Source of the DNA: an uncultured bacterium
GTDB lineage: Bacteria > UBP6 > UBA1177
Direction of reading: 5' to 3'
NCBI GenBank assembly: GCA_947305505.1
Contig: CAMZDX010000005.1
Location: 1-41,312 of the forward strand
Length of the DNA: 41,312 nt
Shown: in pieces, positions 24,672 to 33,245 of the stretch
Layout: every line of letters starts with the position of its first letter
How positions within the stretch are numbered: position 1 is the first letter of the stretch
The notes under the pieces: generated by a model
What the model saw: the letters and a program-made list of their open reading frames with translations, nothing else
Database searches by the model: none
Told to the model about the DNA's origin: nothing
Translations under genes and position numbers: made by a program

Positions 24672-27600
24672 AACAGGTCAAGAAGGTTTTCTGATTTCTT
24701 TTCCCAAAGCCCTGAAGCGGAAGAATCGATTATACGGACATCGGAATAGTTCTTTTTCCAATTTGATATATTTGAACTTATCATTGTTCCGGCGGTTCTT
24801 CCGAGTCCTCCTATTGATGTCAGGTCACAACCTCGATCCATTCTGCAAAATACCTGATGAATGTTGAGAAGAGTTTTGACCTGTTCCTTGACATCGAGTG
24901 AGATAAATTTTTCTCTTCCTTTCTCTAAAGTTTCAGTCGGAGCATTTAAGCGTTTTGAATAGATGGAATTTTTAAGTTTTTTGATGTACAGGTCGTAAAG
25001 TTCGATATTTTTTTCTACGGAAATTTTGTCGTATTCTTCGCTGTAAATATAGTTGGAATTTTTTGCACATTTTTCGTCAAACATTTCAAGTTTTTTAAGG
25101 TAGAAATGCCAAAACTTGTCAGTAGAGAATTGCACTATTGGCTGAGCTATTAATTTGCTGCCTCCACTGGCACTTCCTGTGATGCAGATTTTAAAGCCGT
25201 CAAGTGACAAAACGGTATTTATTTTCCAAGGTCTCATGCCGAGCGGGAATGAAATTTCATCCACTTCTTTGCCGAGTATTTGTTTAAGCCTCGAAAGAGA
25301 GTATTGATGCGCGAAATCTTTATCTGCAAGGAAATGTTTTCCGTGAAGAAGCTCGACCGACATAATCATAATATCCTGCTTTTTTCCGATTTTATACTTT
25401 ACTGGAATAAAGAACATGCTTCCGGCTTTGTTGTAACCACCGTATTTTTCTGTCGGAAGATCTTTCTTTCTCGGAATAAGTCCTTCAGCCGCAGGAACAG
25501 GCATTTGATCAAATAATCCGCCTTTTTTGAAAAATGCGAATTTTGTAAAGTGAGCATTGTTCTTTACAGCCGTTTCTTTGACTTTAGCGAGCATTTTTAA
25601 TCCGTCCCAGACAACCTTTCCGTCGCATATAAGAGGGTGAGTGAAGATAGTTTCTATTTTGATTGAGTAATCTGAGTTTATGTTAAAGAATTTTTTCGTA
25701 AATTTCATGTTGTAAACATTACCAGTTACGATATTCAGATAAGCATCGACGGCATGATGAAGATCATTGAAAAGCCTTGATTTCCAAATTTTGAATTTAT
25801 TGCGGAATTCTGAAGCAAGGCTCGCTTTGCAACAAACGATTTCAGTTCCACTAAACTTTTTCTCAAGAAGTGTCTTGATTGCTTTTACTGCTTGGGATGT
25901 TTCTACGAGCTGCCTGTTTATGAATCCGAGCTTTTCATCTTCAGTAAATGGAGTCGATCTTGTCAGGCGTTTGAATTTTTCTTCGCTTATAAGTTCTTTT
26001 TCTTTAAGAATTTCCCAAAATCCTAACATTTTATTTCTTATGTCTGAGGGTATAGGATATTCGTTTTTCTTTACATTCTTGTTGATTGGTCCATAGACAA
26101 GGACTTTATTGTCTAAACTATCGTCTTTTACATAACTTTGCGGGTAAATATGATCTATGTCATAATTTACACCAAGAGCATCAATATCATCTATTGCATT
26201 CCATGTGTACATACATCTTCCAAGTTGCATGAAATAAAGGAATAGTTTTTCGCTTTGAAGTTCGTTATCGCTCTTTTTTTCAAGCTGTTGTCGCAGAATT
26301 TGAACATCATCGTCGCTGCATTTTTTGTAAAGCTCAAGTATTTGTTCCCGCCTGCTGTTTGTCCGATTTCCTTTTTTATCTTTTTTGCCGCCGCGGGTCG
26401 TTTCAATGAATATTTTTGCCGGTTTTCCGAATGCTTTAGTGATATCTCTGATGATATCCAAAGCTCGGTAAATTGGCCTTTTTACGGCATTCGAGATATA
26501 CATTTCATCGAGCTTCTCTTCCAATGTAGGTTCTTTTTCGGAATAATATTCGTTGCTTAATTTTTCTATTTCTTCTTTAAAAGTGAATTTGTCACTTTCA
26601 ATAATTTCCATCAAGTTGTAGTTCGTGTTCCAAAGTGTGCCGAGTATCGTGCTTTGTTCACCGGTTTCCTTATTTATTCCTTGTAATTCATCGAGAAATT
26701 CTCGGGAAAGTCTGCCGAAATCTTTGATTTTTATTCCGCAGATGTATTTCCTGTCTTTTTCATTAATGTCGGGAAATTCTTTCTCAAGCCATACTGAAAG
26801 ACGCGATTTATCTTCCGCATAAGTCGATCTTTTTATGATTTCTTCGACTTCTTTTTCTGTCAAAGTGTTCGAATCCATTAGCTTTTTGAAAGCGTGGTGC
26901 GGCGCGAGGTCTGATTTTATTGTTATATCGATACCTTCAAGTTCTGATTCGTTTCCTTTTTCCAGAAAATTATTGGTGACAAGGAAGTTTTCAATATTTT
27001 TTCGCGTTACTTTTTTCTTGGACATAAAAAGTTCGTTGAAAATCCTTTGCTTTAATTCAACACTTATCTTTTCTCCGTTGATCTTCAAGTTGTTGATTTC
27101 ATTCAGTACTTCAAATTTATGGTAGATGAGCGAATCTTTCGGGAGGACATCTGCTCCGGGAATATATGAGCATTTGTTTGTTAGTTTTTGAATAAATGCT
27201 TCTTCGCTTGCTTCGAGATTGATTATTTTTTCAAAATTCCAGGGATATATTTTTTCTTTCTCCATGTTTTTATGTCGTTCGAGCCATGCTTTATTTGATC
27301 TTTCATTGAGAGGTCCGACAAAGTAGGGTATTTTAAAAAGGAAAATGTCTTCAATCTTTTCTTTAACACTGATGCCGTCTTCGTCTTTTTCGTTGAGGAA
27401 GGGAAGATATTTTGAAGCATTGCGGAGTATTTCTTTGAGCTCGTGAAAATAAAGCTGGTGAGGGATAACACAATTATCACCGTCTTTCTGTTTCGGCATG
27501 AATTTGCGTATTTCGAGCCGTTTTTTCATATCTTCGAAGCGGATTTTGTCATCTGCGTCAGGTTCTATTTCCTTTATGATTCCAAGGATGAATTTAGAAA

Positions 27601-28744
27601 ATTCCTCTTTGTTTTTTCTCCATTTTCCGGCATGAGGTTCATCGGTGTGATGCGAATATGCAGCATAATTGTCTTTGTCAGTTATGCGGAAAACCTCGTT
27701 GTATTTTTCAGGAACATAAGTTCTGACAACGTGTTTGAGGAAAGCCAGATCTTTTTTGTGAGTTTTATAAGTTTCGATTTTTGCTTTAGAAATAGTCTTT
27801 TCACCTGCAAGAATGTCTATTAACCGCGCCCAGTCGTAGATGGGGCGCATTGCGGCGATAAGATCGTAATCATCGCCGATTTCAGATGCTGTTTGTTCAA
27901 ATTTTTCCTCATCCATGCCGAGAGAAACCGATTTGTTTTCAAGTTCGTCATAGTCATCGTTGCCGAAAAGATCTGAAAGTTTGCATGTTCCGCCGGCAAG
28001 GAGTTTCAAAATTCCTGCCTGACTGAAAGGAAAATCTTCTGAAACATCTTTCGAAGGTTTACCTCTATAAATGAGTTCACAAAGTTCTTTGTATTTTTGA
28101 GTTGCTCCAATGCTTTTCTTTAATGTTTCAGCCAATTTGTCTCGATTGACGGCATCTTCGCTCCATGGTGTTTTGTAGTCGTTGCATTTAAAATATAGGA
28201 AAAAATCATCATAAATTTTGTCGAAATCATTACCTATGTTGTCAACATTCAAATTTGGTGTTAGGAAATGTCCTCTGTGCGCTACAAGCCAAGCACATGC
28301 GAGATAAACAAGCCTGACATCGTGAGGCTCTTTGCTTTTCATCAAGTCATCAATGAGGTGATGAATGGTAGGATATTGTTTATGATATTCCTTGTCGGTA
28401 AAATCGTTATCGTTGAAAAGTGTGAATTTTTCGTTTTTCTCTTCAGGCCAGAGAGTGCTTTCTTCAAGACGGATGAAAAAACGCGGGTCGATTTTTCCGA
28501 TTTCTTTCGCAAAAAGTTGCTGAAGCAGGTCGATTCTCTGCTGTCTGCGGTCGAGCCTTCTTCTTGCTGTTCTGAAGGCACGCCGCTCTGTATTCAAAGA
28601 AGCGGCATCAAAAATTGTTGCGCCCCAGACCGGTTCGCCGTGGAATTTGAGCAGATTGTAGTTTTCATCTGTTGCAGCATAGCCGACTGAATCAGTTCCG
28701 ATGTCGAGAGAAAGAAAATAATTTTTGTTTTGAGCGTTTTTCAT
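24668..28744 (-). CDS. cas9: CRISPR-associated endonuclease Cas9, type II-A
   Basis: A 1358-residue RNA-guided nuclease. RuvC-I lies at residues about 9-25 (FLSLDIGTDSVGYAATD, catalytic Asp). The Arg-rich bridge helix spans about 54-80 (RTARRRLDRRQQRIDLLQQL). A long helical recognition lobe follows. RuvC-II is KPAKIFIETTRG with the catalytic Glu. The HNH core YDIDHIYPQSYVKDDSLDN has the catalytic His, and RuvC-III is HHAVDAYLNIVTGN. The C-terminal about 300 residues form the PAM-interacting part. The N-terminus resembles the large type II-A Cas9s such as that of Treponema denticola. All catalytic residues are present, so it should be active. GAGGAAAA precedes the ATG, and the tracrRNA promoter overlaps this site on the other strand. 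Confidence 0.97.
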   Translation of the reverse strand: MKNAQNKNYFLSLDIGTDSVGYAATDENYNLLKFHGEPVWGATIFDAASLNTERRAFRTARRRLDRRQQRIDLLQQLFAKEIGKIDPRFFIRLEESTLWPEEKNEKFTLFNDNDFTDKEYHKQYPTIHHLIDDLMKSKEPHDVRLVYLACAWLVAHRGHFLTPNLNVDNIGNDFDKIYDDFFLYFKCNDYKTPWSEDAVNRDKLAETLKKSIGATQKYKELCELIYRGKPSKDVSEDFPFSQAGILKLLAGGTCKLSDLFGNDDYDELENKSVSLGMDEEKFEQTASEIGDDYDLIAAMRPIYDWARLIDILAGEKTISKAKIETYKTHKKDLAFLKHVVRTYVPEKYNEVFRITDKDNYAAYSHHTDEPHAGKWRKNKEEFSKFILGIIKEIEPDADDKIRFEDMKKRLEIRKFMPKQKDGDNCVIPHQLYFHELKEILRNASKYLPFLNEKDEDGISVKEKIEDIFLFKIPYFVGPLNERSNKAWLERHKNMEKEKIYPWNFEKIINLEASEEAFIQKLTNKCSYIPGADVLPKDSLIYHKFEVLNEINNLKINGEKISVELKQRIFNELFMSKKKVTRKNIENFLVTNNFLEKGNESELEGIDITIKSDLAPHHAFKKLMDSNTLTEKEVEEIIKRSTYAEDKSRLSVWLEKEFPDINEKDRKYICGIKIKDFGRLSREFLDELQGINKETGEQSTILGTLWNTNYNLMEIIESDKFTFKEEIEKLSNEYYSEKEPTLEEKLDEMYISNAVKRPIYRALDIIRDITKAFGKPAKIFIETTRGGKKDKKGNRTNSRREQILELYKKCSDDDVQILRQQLEKKSDNELQSEKLFLYFMQLGRCMYTWNAIDDIDALGVNYDIDHIYPQSYVKDDSLDNKVLVYGPINKNVKKNEYPIPSDIRNKMLGFWEILKEKELISEEKFKRLTRSTPFTEDEKLGFINRQLVETSQAVKAIKTLLEKKFSGTEIVCCKASLASEFRNKFKIWKSRLFNDLHHAVDAYLNIVTGNVYNMKFTKKFFNINSDYSIKIETIFTHPLICDGKVVWDGLKMLAKVKETAVKNNAHFTKFAFFKKGGLFDQMPVPAAEGLIPRKKDLPTEKYGGYNKAGSMFFIPVKYKIGKKQDIMIMSVELLHGKHFLADKDFAHQYSLSRLKQILGKEVDEISFPLGMRPWKINTVLSLDGFKICITGSASGGSKLIAQPIVQFSTDKFWHFYLKKLEMFDEKCAKNSNYIYSEEYDKISVEKNIELYDLYIKKLKNSIYSKRLNAPTETLEKGREKFISLDVKEQVKTLLNIHQVFCRMDRGCDLTSIGGLGRTAGTMISSNISNWKKNYSDVRIIDSSASGLWEKKSENLLDLL

Positions 28745-28745
28745 C

Positions 28746-28774
28746 TTGATTTTTCCTCATTTGTTAAATATATA
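28746..28774 (+). promoter_or_regulatory. tracrRNA promoter overlapping the cas9 ribosome-binding site
   Basis: TTGATT (28746-28751), a 17-base spacer and TATATA (28769-28774). The start is expected near 28781. The spacer contains the cas9 GAGG (28755-28758, minus strand). Confidence 0.7.
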
Positions 28775-28780
28775 GCCATC

Positions 28781-28902
28781 GTAATTTTGTAGACCCCTAT
28801 GGAATTACACTGCGAGTTCAAATAAAAGTTTGACTCAAATCGTTGGCTTGACCAACCGCACAGAGTGTGCATCTGGGACTTCTTGCAAGTCCCATTTTTT
28901 TT
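28781..28902 (+). ncRNA. tracrRNA
   Basis: About 122 bases from the predicted start to a T run. The anti-repeat is 28790-28823 (GACCCCTATGGAATTACACT within it) and pairs with the crRNA repeat with a central bulge. Then come a nexus-like hairpin GTTGG-CTTGA-CCAAC (28842-28856), GCACA-GAG-TGTGC (28858-28870), and the terminator GGGACTT-CTTGC-AAGTCCC (28875-28893) followed by ATTTTTTTT. The order anti-repeat, nexus, hairpins is that of canonical type II tracrRNAs. GAGTTCAAAT and GTTTGACTC (28814-28835) could alternatively pair with each other, competing with crRNA. Confidence 0.92.
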
Positions 28903-29119
28903 ATTGTCTGATATTTGTTTTTTCACTTTTGCAATCCTTCTTCCCCAGAAAACATCAATAATAAGACAGATGTTTGGTAAATAATCAACAATTTTTCCTC
29001 AGAATTTCTAAAAATTTTTTATACAACTATTTTTTTGAAAAAACTGCTGGAAAAAGCACGAATTTTCTGAACTCAGGCAATATATGCCGGAGTTGGTGAG
29101 TAAAATAAATCTTTTTTGT

Positions 29120-29263
29120 GGTCAAAATTTTGACCTTGATGCGGGCAAGCTGCCCGCGCTCCGACATTGACGACCTATTTTTTTCTGATTTCGCGAGACG
29201 TTTCAGGAAACGCCTCTACCGATTTTAGGCGCCCCTGATTTCAGGGGAGCTGCCGCAAGCGGC
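29120..29263. other. Non-coding region with five hairpins between tracrRNA and the antirepressor remnant
   Basis: No gene is seen from 28903 to 29406. Perfect or near-perfect inverted repeats follow one another: GGTCAAAATTTTGACC (29120-29135), GCGGGCAAGCTGCCCGC (29141-29157), CGTTTCAGGAAACG (29199-29212), CCCCTGATTTCAGGGG (29232-29247) and GCCGCAAGCGGC (29252-29263). The G+C-rich stems sit in otherwise A+T-rich DNA. This may be a structured RNA, a REP-like cluster or mobile-element debris. Confidence 0.7.
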
Positions 29264-29338
29264 TGAGGGGTCTGTAAGGATTGCAAATTCCCAGGCAAAA
29301 ATTCTGAAATTATCTTAAAATAAAAATCTAAAAATAAT

Positions 29339-29367
29339 TTGACTTTTTCTTTAAATAACACTAAATT
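29339..29367 (+). promoter_or_regulatory. Promoter of the antirepressor remnant
   Basis: TTGACT (29339-29344), a 17-base spacer and TAAATT (29362-29367), 39 bases before the ATG. Confidence 0.5.
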
Positions 29368-29406
29368 TATTTGATGATTTTTGGTTTTTAAATTGGAGAG
29401 TTTTTA

Positions 29407-29915
29407 ATGACAAAAACAAATGCAATTAAACTTTTTGAAGACAAACTTGTGCGTTCTGTCTGGGATGACGAGAAAGAAGAGTGGTTTTTTTCAGTTTTTG
29501 ATGTGGTGGAAATCCTTACGGACAGCAAAGATCCGAAGCAATACATAAAAAAGATGCGGATGCGGGACGAAGAACTGAATTTCAACTGGGGTACAATTTG
29601 TACCCCGCTTCAAATGATCGGACGTGACGGAAAACGGCGTGAGATTCAATCGGCCGACACAAAAGGCATTCTGCGCATAATTGTTGCATAACGAAAGCAA
29701 AAAATCCGCAAACTTTGGAAGAAAATGCGAAATGTGCGCACGAAGGCGGCAATGTCGCTGCCGTTGCACGGAAAGAACTCGAATCAAAAACCGGCAAAAA
29801 AGTCGTAACACCGCTGAATGCCAATACTTTTTTAAAAGGTCAGCTGGAAAACAAAGAAAAAATCGCAGAAATTCCAGATAAAGAAAGCAGCACTGACGAT
29901 AACTCCCCAAAATAA
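29407..29915 (+). pseudogene. BRO-N/phage antirepressor-like protein, internally deleted and frameshifted
   Basis: The first 90 codons encode a BRO-N type domain (LVRSVWDDEKEEWFFSVFDV ... GRDGKRREIQSADTKGILRII), then a stop at 29691. From about 29688 a different frame continues with the usual C-terminal end of this family (NPQTLEENAKCAHEGGNVAA, then ARKELESKTGKKVVTPLNA) to a stop at 29915. The middle, normally over 100 residues, is missing and the frame has shifted, so the gene is a deletion remnant. A promoter and GGAG site are intact, so a 94-residue N-terminal fragment could still be made. Such genes come from prophages or mobile islands. Confidence 0.85.
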
Positions 29916-30045
29916 CTACCATTTCCGTTCAAGGTCAAAGAGCCTTCCGACACTTTTTCGGACCTGAAAACTGTGTTTCGTCACACTTTTTCGGGGCTGA
30001 AATAAAAAAATCACTTTTTTTTAAAGCCGGGGACGAAGAGTAATT

Positions 30046-32502
30046 TTATTCCAGGATACCGGTTTCTTTGAGAAGTCCTTCCGTGTCGTATTCCGCAAGT
30101 TCTTTGCGGTAACCGTTTTTGATTATGTGGTATTCGCCGGTGAAGCCTTCGAATTTCTTCATTACGCTTCCGAGTTCAGTGTAATGGCGGATCGTCATTT
30201 CAAGAGTTTTGTCATTAAAATCAGCCACTTCCAGAATTGCTTTTGCTGAATCGTAGTCAGTTTTTTCAAAAAATTTCACGCGGTATGTGCTTGAAGGAAG
30301 AGTGCGCAGGATTTTTTCCGCTTTTTTGATCTTTTCACGGTCGCAGAAGGCAAAAGTAAGGAATTTTATTCCGGAATTTTCGAGGATAGAGTTGAGTTTT
30401 TCAAGAGTTTCCTTTTCGTTGACTTCCTCGGTGAGCCAGACTGTGCCGAATTCCTCGTCAACTTCGACTCCGACCGGTGCCGGAAACGCTAAATTGAAAC
30501 GCGGCATGGGGTGAAAACCGTCGGAATAGAGGATCTTGAGGTCGCTAAGAGTGAGAGCTTTGAAAAGAAATGAAACAAGGTCAAGGTGCCCTACACTTAT
30601 CGAATTTCCGTGTTTCGAAAGCGAGAAAATGTATGGAAAAGAGTTGTTTTTATTGCTTTTTTCGGGAATTTCAAAGGTCTCGTTCTCGTCAAGAGCCTTT
30701 CCGGTGAACTTCAGCGGCCTGATTTCCTTGAAGTCGCAGGCGCCGCACTTGTTGCAGATCCCCGTTTTCGCACAGTCCGGCGTTTCCTGAAAATTGAACG
30801 CTTTTTCGCGCTCTTTCAAAAGAAATCTGCGGTCGATCCTAAGGTCGATATGCTCGTAGGGAAGAGGCTTATCCAGCGGTTTTTCAAGGTAAGTGCTTTC
30901 CGGGTCTATCCCTGCATAAACCATTCCTTCGTCCCAGAGAGCAGGATCGAAACTTTCGTCTTCCGTCTGCAAGCCTTTCATATTTTTTGCAACAAATTCA
31001 ATGACTTTGCCGTATTCGCGCCCTGCACGGCTGAGGTATCCTTCGACTGTGCTGATCTCCTGATCGTGCCATGCGAGTTTCAGATTTCTTATGCCGCGGA
31101 GGTTTTCGATTATGATTTTCTGCTTTGCCTTGATTTCGGCAGGACTCGACATTTTTTCCCACTGGAAAGGGGTGAAAGGCTGCGGCACAAAAGTCGAGAA
31201 GCTTGCGCTTATCATCGCTTTTTTACCGAATCTTTTCACATAGTTGCACATTTTTTTAACAAGTTCTACCGTCTCAAAAAGATCCTCTTCCTCTTCATGC
31301 GGAAGACCGAGCATGAAGTAGAGTTTGACCGCCTGCCAGCCGTTTGAAAATATCGTGTTGAGGGCGTTCAGCAGATCTTCGACGCTGTTGCCCTTGTTTA
31401 TCATTTTGCGCAGCCTGTCGCTTCCCGATTCGACCGCGAGAGTGAAACCGACTTTGCGCCCTTTTCTTATCGCGTGTGTGATTTTCGGAGTGATAGTTTC
31501 AGTTCTGAGGCTCGGAAGCGAAACCGAGATCCGGCGGCTGTAGCGGCTGTATGAGCGGACTAAAATATCTTCGATCTCGCTGTGGTCGGCAGCCGAAAGC
31601 GAGAGGAAACCCGCCTCGTCATAACCTGAAGTCCGGACGACTCTGTCAAGAATTTCGCAAATATTTTCAGCACTTTTCTCTCTGTGAGGGCGGTAGAACA
31701 TTCCCGCCATGCAAAATCTGCAGCCGCGTGTGCAGCCACGCATTATTTCGATCGTGAAGCGGTCGTGGATCGTTCTCATCGCAAAGATCGGAGCGTCAAA
31801 AAGCGAGTCCGGGTCGTAGTTGAGATCCTTGAGGACCGCTCTTCTTGCTTCAAAACCCGAAAGCGAGCCGTCGGGATTGATTTTGACAGAGTTTTCATCG
31901 TGTTTCGACGGAATATAGATTGCCGGAATTTTGGAAAAAGCCTCGATTCTTTTCTGTTTTTCCTTAATATTTTCAAGTATATCCATAAATTCTTCGGCAT
32001 AAGGCTCAAACTCGCCGATCGAGACCGCGTCTATGAAATCAGCCATCGGCTCAGGATTGCACATGACAGGCCCGCCAGACCAGATTATCGGATAATCACT
32101 TGAATTTATTCTCTCTTTTGAATGGATCGGGATACCTGCGATTTCCATGATTTTAAGAAAATCGGGGTATTGCAGCTGATACTGGAACGAAACCGCAATG
32201 ATGTCGAAATCGCGGTAATTCACCCCGTGCATCATCGAAGTGAGCCCGCCGCTCGCCTTTGCCTCTTCAAATACATCCTTCTGCGGCGAAAAACCGAAAT
32301 CTACAAGAAATCCGCGGCGGTTAAAGAGCGAATAGAGGATCTTCACACCGGTGTGGCTCTGCGCCATCTCGAAAAGATCGGGAAAAAGTATCAGAACTTT
32401 CGGCTTATTGGGATCAGTTTTCACCTTTACAGGCTCGATAAACGGAGCAAAATAACGCCCGGGCTTTTCGATCCTGCGCAGAAAAGAAGTTATGAGTTTC
32501 AA
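30046..32502 (-). CDS. Radical SAM protein with C-terminal DUF2344 (TIGR03960/TIGR03936)
   Basis: An 818-residue fusion. Residues about 35-190 resemble a B12-binding-type Rossmann region (VLILFPDLFEMAQSHTG, then IIWSGGPVMCNPEPMADF). The radical SAM core has CTRGCRFC (CxxxCxxC) near residue 258. A Cys cluster CAKTGICNKCGAC follows near 585. The last about 200 residues are DUF2344 (SVGHLDLVSFLFKALTLSDL, then YSDGFHPMPRFNLAFP). The single-chain form is known in anaerobes; its reaction is unproven, though tRNA or ribosome modification has been suggested from neighbours in other genomes. It starts at TTG with AGGAG 6 bases upstream and no nearby ATG. It lies alone among accessory genes, but looks like chromosomal core. 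Confidence 0.88.
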   Translation of the reverse strand: MKLITSFLRRIEKPGRYFAPFIEPVKVKTDPNKPKVLILFPDLFEMAQSHTGVKILYSLFNRRGFLVDFGFSPQKDVFEEAKASGGLTSMMHGVNYRDFDIIAVSFQYQLQYPDFLKIMEIAGIPIHSKERINSSDYPIIWSGGPVMCNPEPMADFIDAVSIGEFEPYAEEFMDILENIKEKQKRIEAFSKIPAIYIPSKHDENSVKINPDGSLSGFEARRAVLKDLNYDPDSLFDAPIFAMRTIHDRFTIEIMRGCTRGCRFCMAGMFYRPHREKSAENICEILDRVVRTSGYDEAGFLSLSAADHSEIEDILVRSYSRYSRRISVSLPSLRTETITPKITHAIRKGRKVGFTLAVESGSDRLRKMINKGNSVEDLLNALNTIFSNGWQAVKLYFMLGLPHEEEEDLFETVELVKKMCNYVKRFGKKAMISASFSTFVPQPFTPFQWEKMSSPAEIKAKQKIIIENLRGIRNLKLAWHDQEISTVEGYLSRAGREYGKVIEFVAKNMKGLQTEDESFDPALWDEGMVYAGIDPESTYLEKPLDKPLPYEHIDLRIDRRFLLKEREKAFNFQETPDCAKTGICNKCGACDFKEIRPLKFTGKALDENETFEIPEKSNKNNSFPYIFSLSKHGNSISVGHLDLVSFLFKALTLSDLKILYSDGFHPMPRFNLAFPAPVGVEVDEEFGTVWLTEEVNEKETLEKLNSILENSGIKFLTFAFCDREKIKKAEKILRTLPSSTYRVKFFEKTDYDSAKAILEVADFNDKTLEMTIRHYTELGSVMKKFEGFTGEYHIIKNGYRKELAEYDTEGLLKETGILE

Positions 32503-32614
32503 AATATTCTCCTAAAATCAAAAGATCTTCATCAAAACGCAGTATTTTAGGAATATATCGGGAAACTTCCAGAAAAATCGTAAGATTATTGCGGTGTCGA
32601 ATTCTATCTTTATT

Positions 32615-32923
32615 TCATAAACCGTTATCACTTCTGATTTCGTCAAATACTTTTTTCGCAGGTTCAGTTCTGCCTTCAAGCATGTCGGAATATCCTTTGT
32701 TGATTTCGGCATCCAGTTCTTCAGCGGAGAGTGCATCAATCATCGGCGGCCTATCTGCCGGCAGTTTTACGGCAAACGGCAGACCTCTTTGAATGATGAT
32801 CTGTTTGTAGAACATATTTATCGCGTTGGATGCCGGAACACCAAGTGCCGAAAGTATTCTTTCAGCCTGCTCCTTCACATCGGGTTCGATTCTTGCGTAT
32901 AAATTCGCCGATTTACCAGACAT
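32615..32923 (-). CDS. dinJ: RelB/DinJ-family antitoxin without a visible toxin
   Basis: A 102-residue ribbon-helix-helix antitoxin. SANLYARIEPDVKEQAERIL forms the DNA-binding strand and first helix, and LGVPASNAINMFYKQIIIQRGLPF is the DinJ signature. The C-terminal part (DAEINKGYSDMLEGRTEPAKK) is the toxin-wrapping tail. DinJ normally precedes a RelE/YafQ toxin in the same operon. Here the 112 bases downstream hold only short frames: the ATG at the overlap is followed at once by TAA. The toxin seems lost. The start has AAGGAG, and a promoter with palindromes lies upstream. Confidence 0.87.
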   Translation of the reverse strand: MSGKSANLYARIEPDVKEQAERILSALGVPASNAINMFYKQIIIQRGLPFAVKLPADRPPMIDALSAEELDAEINKGYSDMLEGRTEPAKKVFDEIRSDNGL

Positions 32924-32962
32924 CGCACACTCCTTTATTTCGTTGCCAAACCAAAACGCAGA

Positions 32963-32991
32963 ATCATAGCACGTTGTGCATACAAACGCAA
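32963..32991 (-). promoter_or_regulatory. Promoter and palindromic operator of the DinJ-like gene
   Basis: On the minus strand TTGCGT (32986-32991), a 17-base spacer and TATGAT (32963-32968). The spacer contains GCACGTTGTGC (32969-32979, plus strand), a palindrome suited to autoregulation by the ribbon-helix-helix antitoxin. Confidence 0.65.
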
Positions 32992-33036
32992 TACATATCT
33001 GGAATTTTTTTCGAAAAAATTTAAAACTGTAAGACT

Positions 33037-33084
33037 GCGTTATTCGCCGTTTAAAGCGGTAAATTTTGTGATTTTGTAAAAAGT
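33037..33084. repeat. Left 48-bp direct repeat bracketing the peptide-maturation island
   Basis: Matches 37180-37227 at 45 of 48 positions in the same orientation. It contains CCGTTTAAAGCGG, part of an inverted repeat, and ends TTGTGATTTTGTAAAAAGT. Confidence 0.9.
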
Positions 33085-33146
33085 TTACGGTTTAACTTGC
33101 AAATTCGCTTTTCATCGCTTCGGGATTTCGTCCAGTTCGAAGTGAC

Positions 33147-33245
33147 TTAAAAGAAAATCAAAAATACAATGAGCGCAACAATTCCCAAAACCGCGAGAAT
33201 TGCCAAACCCATCAAAATACAACCGCAACCACAGCAGGATTCCAT
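33147..33245 (-). CDS. 32-residue Cys-rich membrane peptide
   Basis: A very small gene starting at the base directly after the TAA of the upstream gene (TAA then ATG), so it is almost certainly translated by coupling; GGAAGG also lies upstream. The N-terminus is MESCCGCGC, with four Cys in six residues, and it is followed by one long hydrophobic helix to the end. It could anchor a metal site or thiol cluster at the membrane, act as immunity or export helper for the peptide system, or be a small transmembrane toxin. I do not recognise a family. It is the last gene of the minus-strand operon. Confidence 0.7.
   Translation of the reverse strand: MESCCGCGCILMGLAILAVLGIVALIVFLIFF

Noticed and set aside
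28741-28926. A 61-codon minus-strand frame covering the tracrRNA
   Set aside because: The stretch is explained by the anti-repeat, nexus, hairpins and terminator of the tracrRNA and by the cas9 leader.
28903-29406. An insertion sequence end or transposase near the hairpin cluster
   Set aside because: No transposase frame and no matching terminal inverted repeats were seen.
32503-32614. A RelE-type toxin remnant after the DinJ-like gene
   Set aside because: Short frames such as VYEIKIEFDT look faintly toxin-like, but no conserved motif can be shown.
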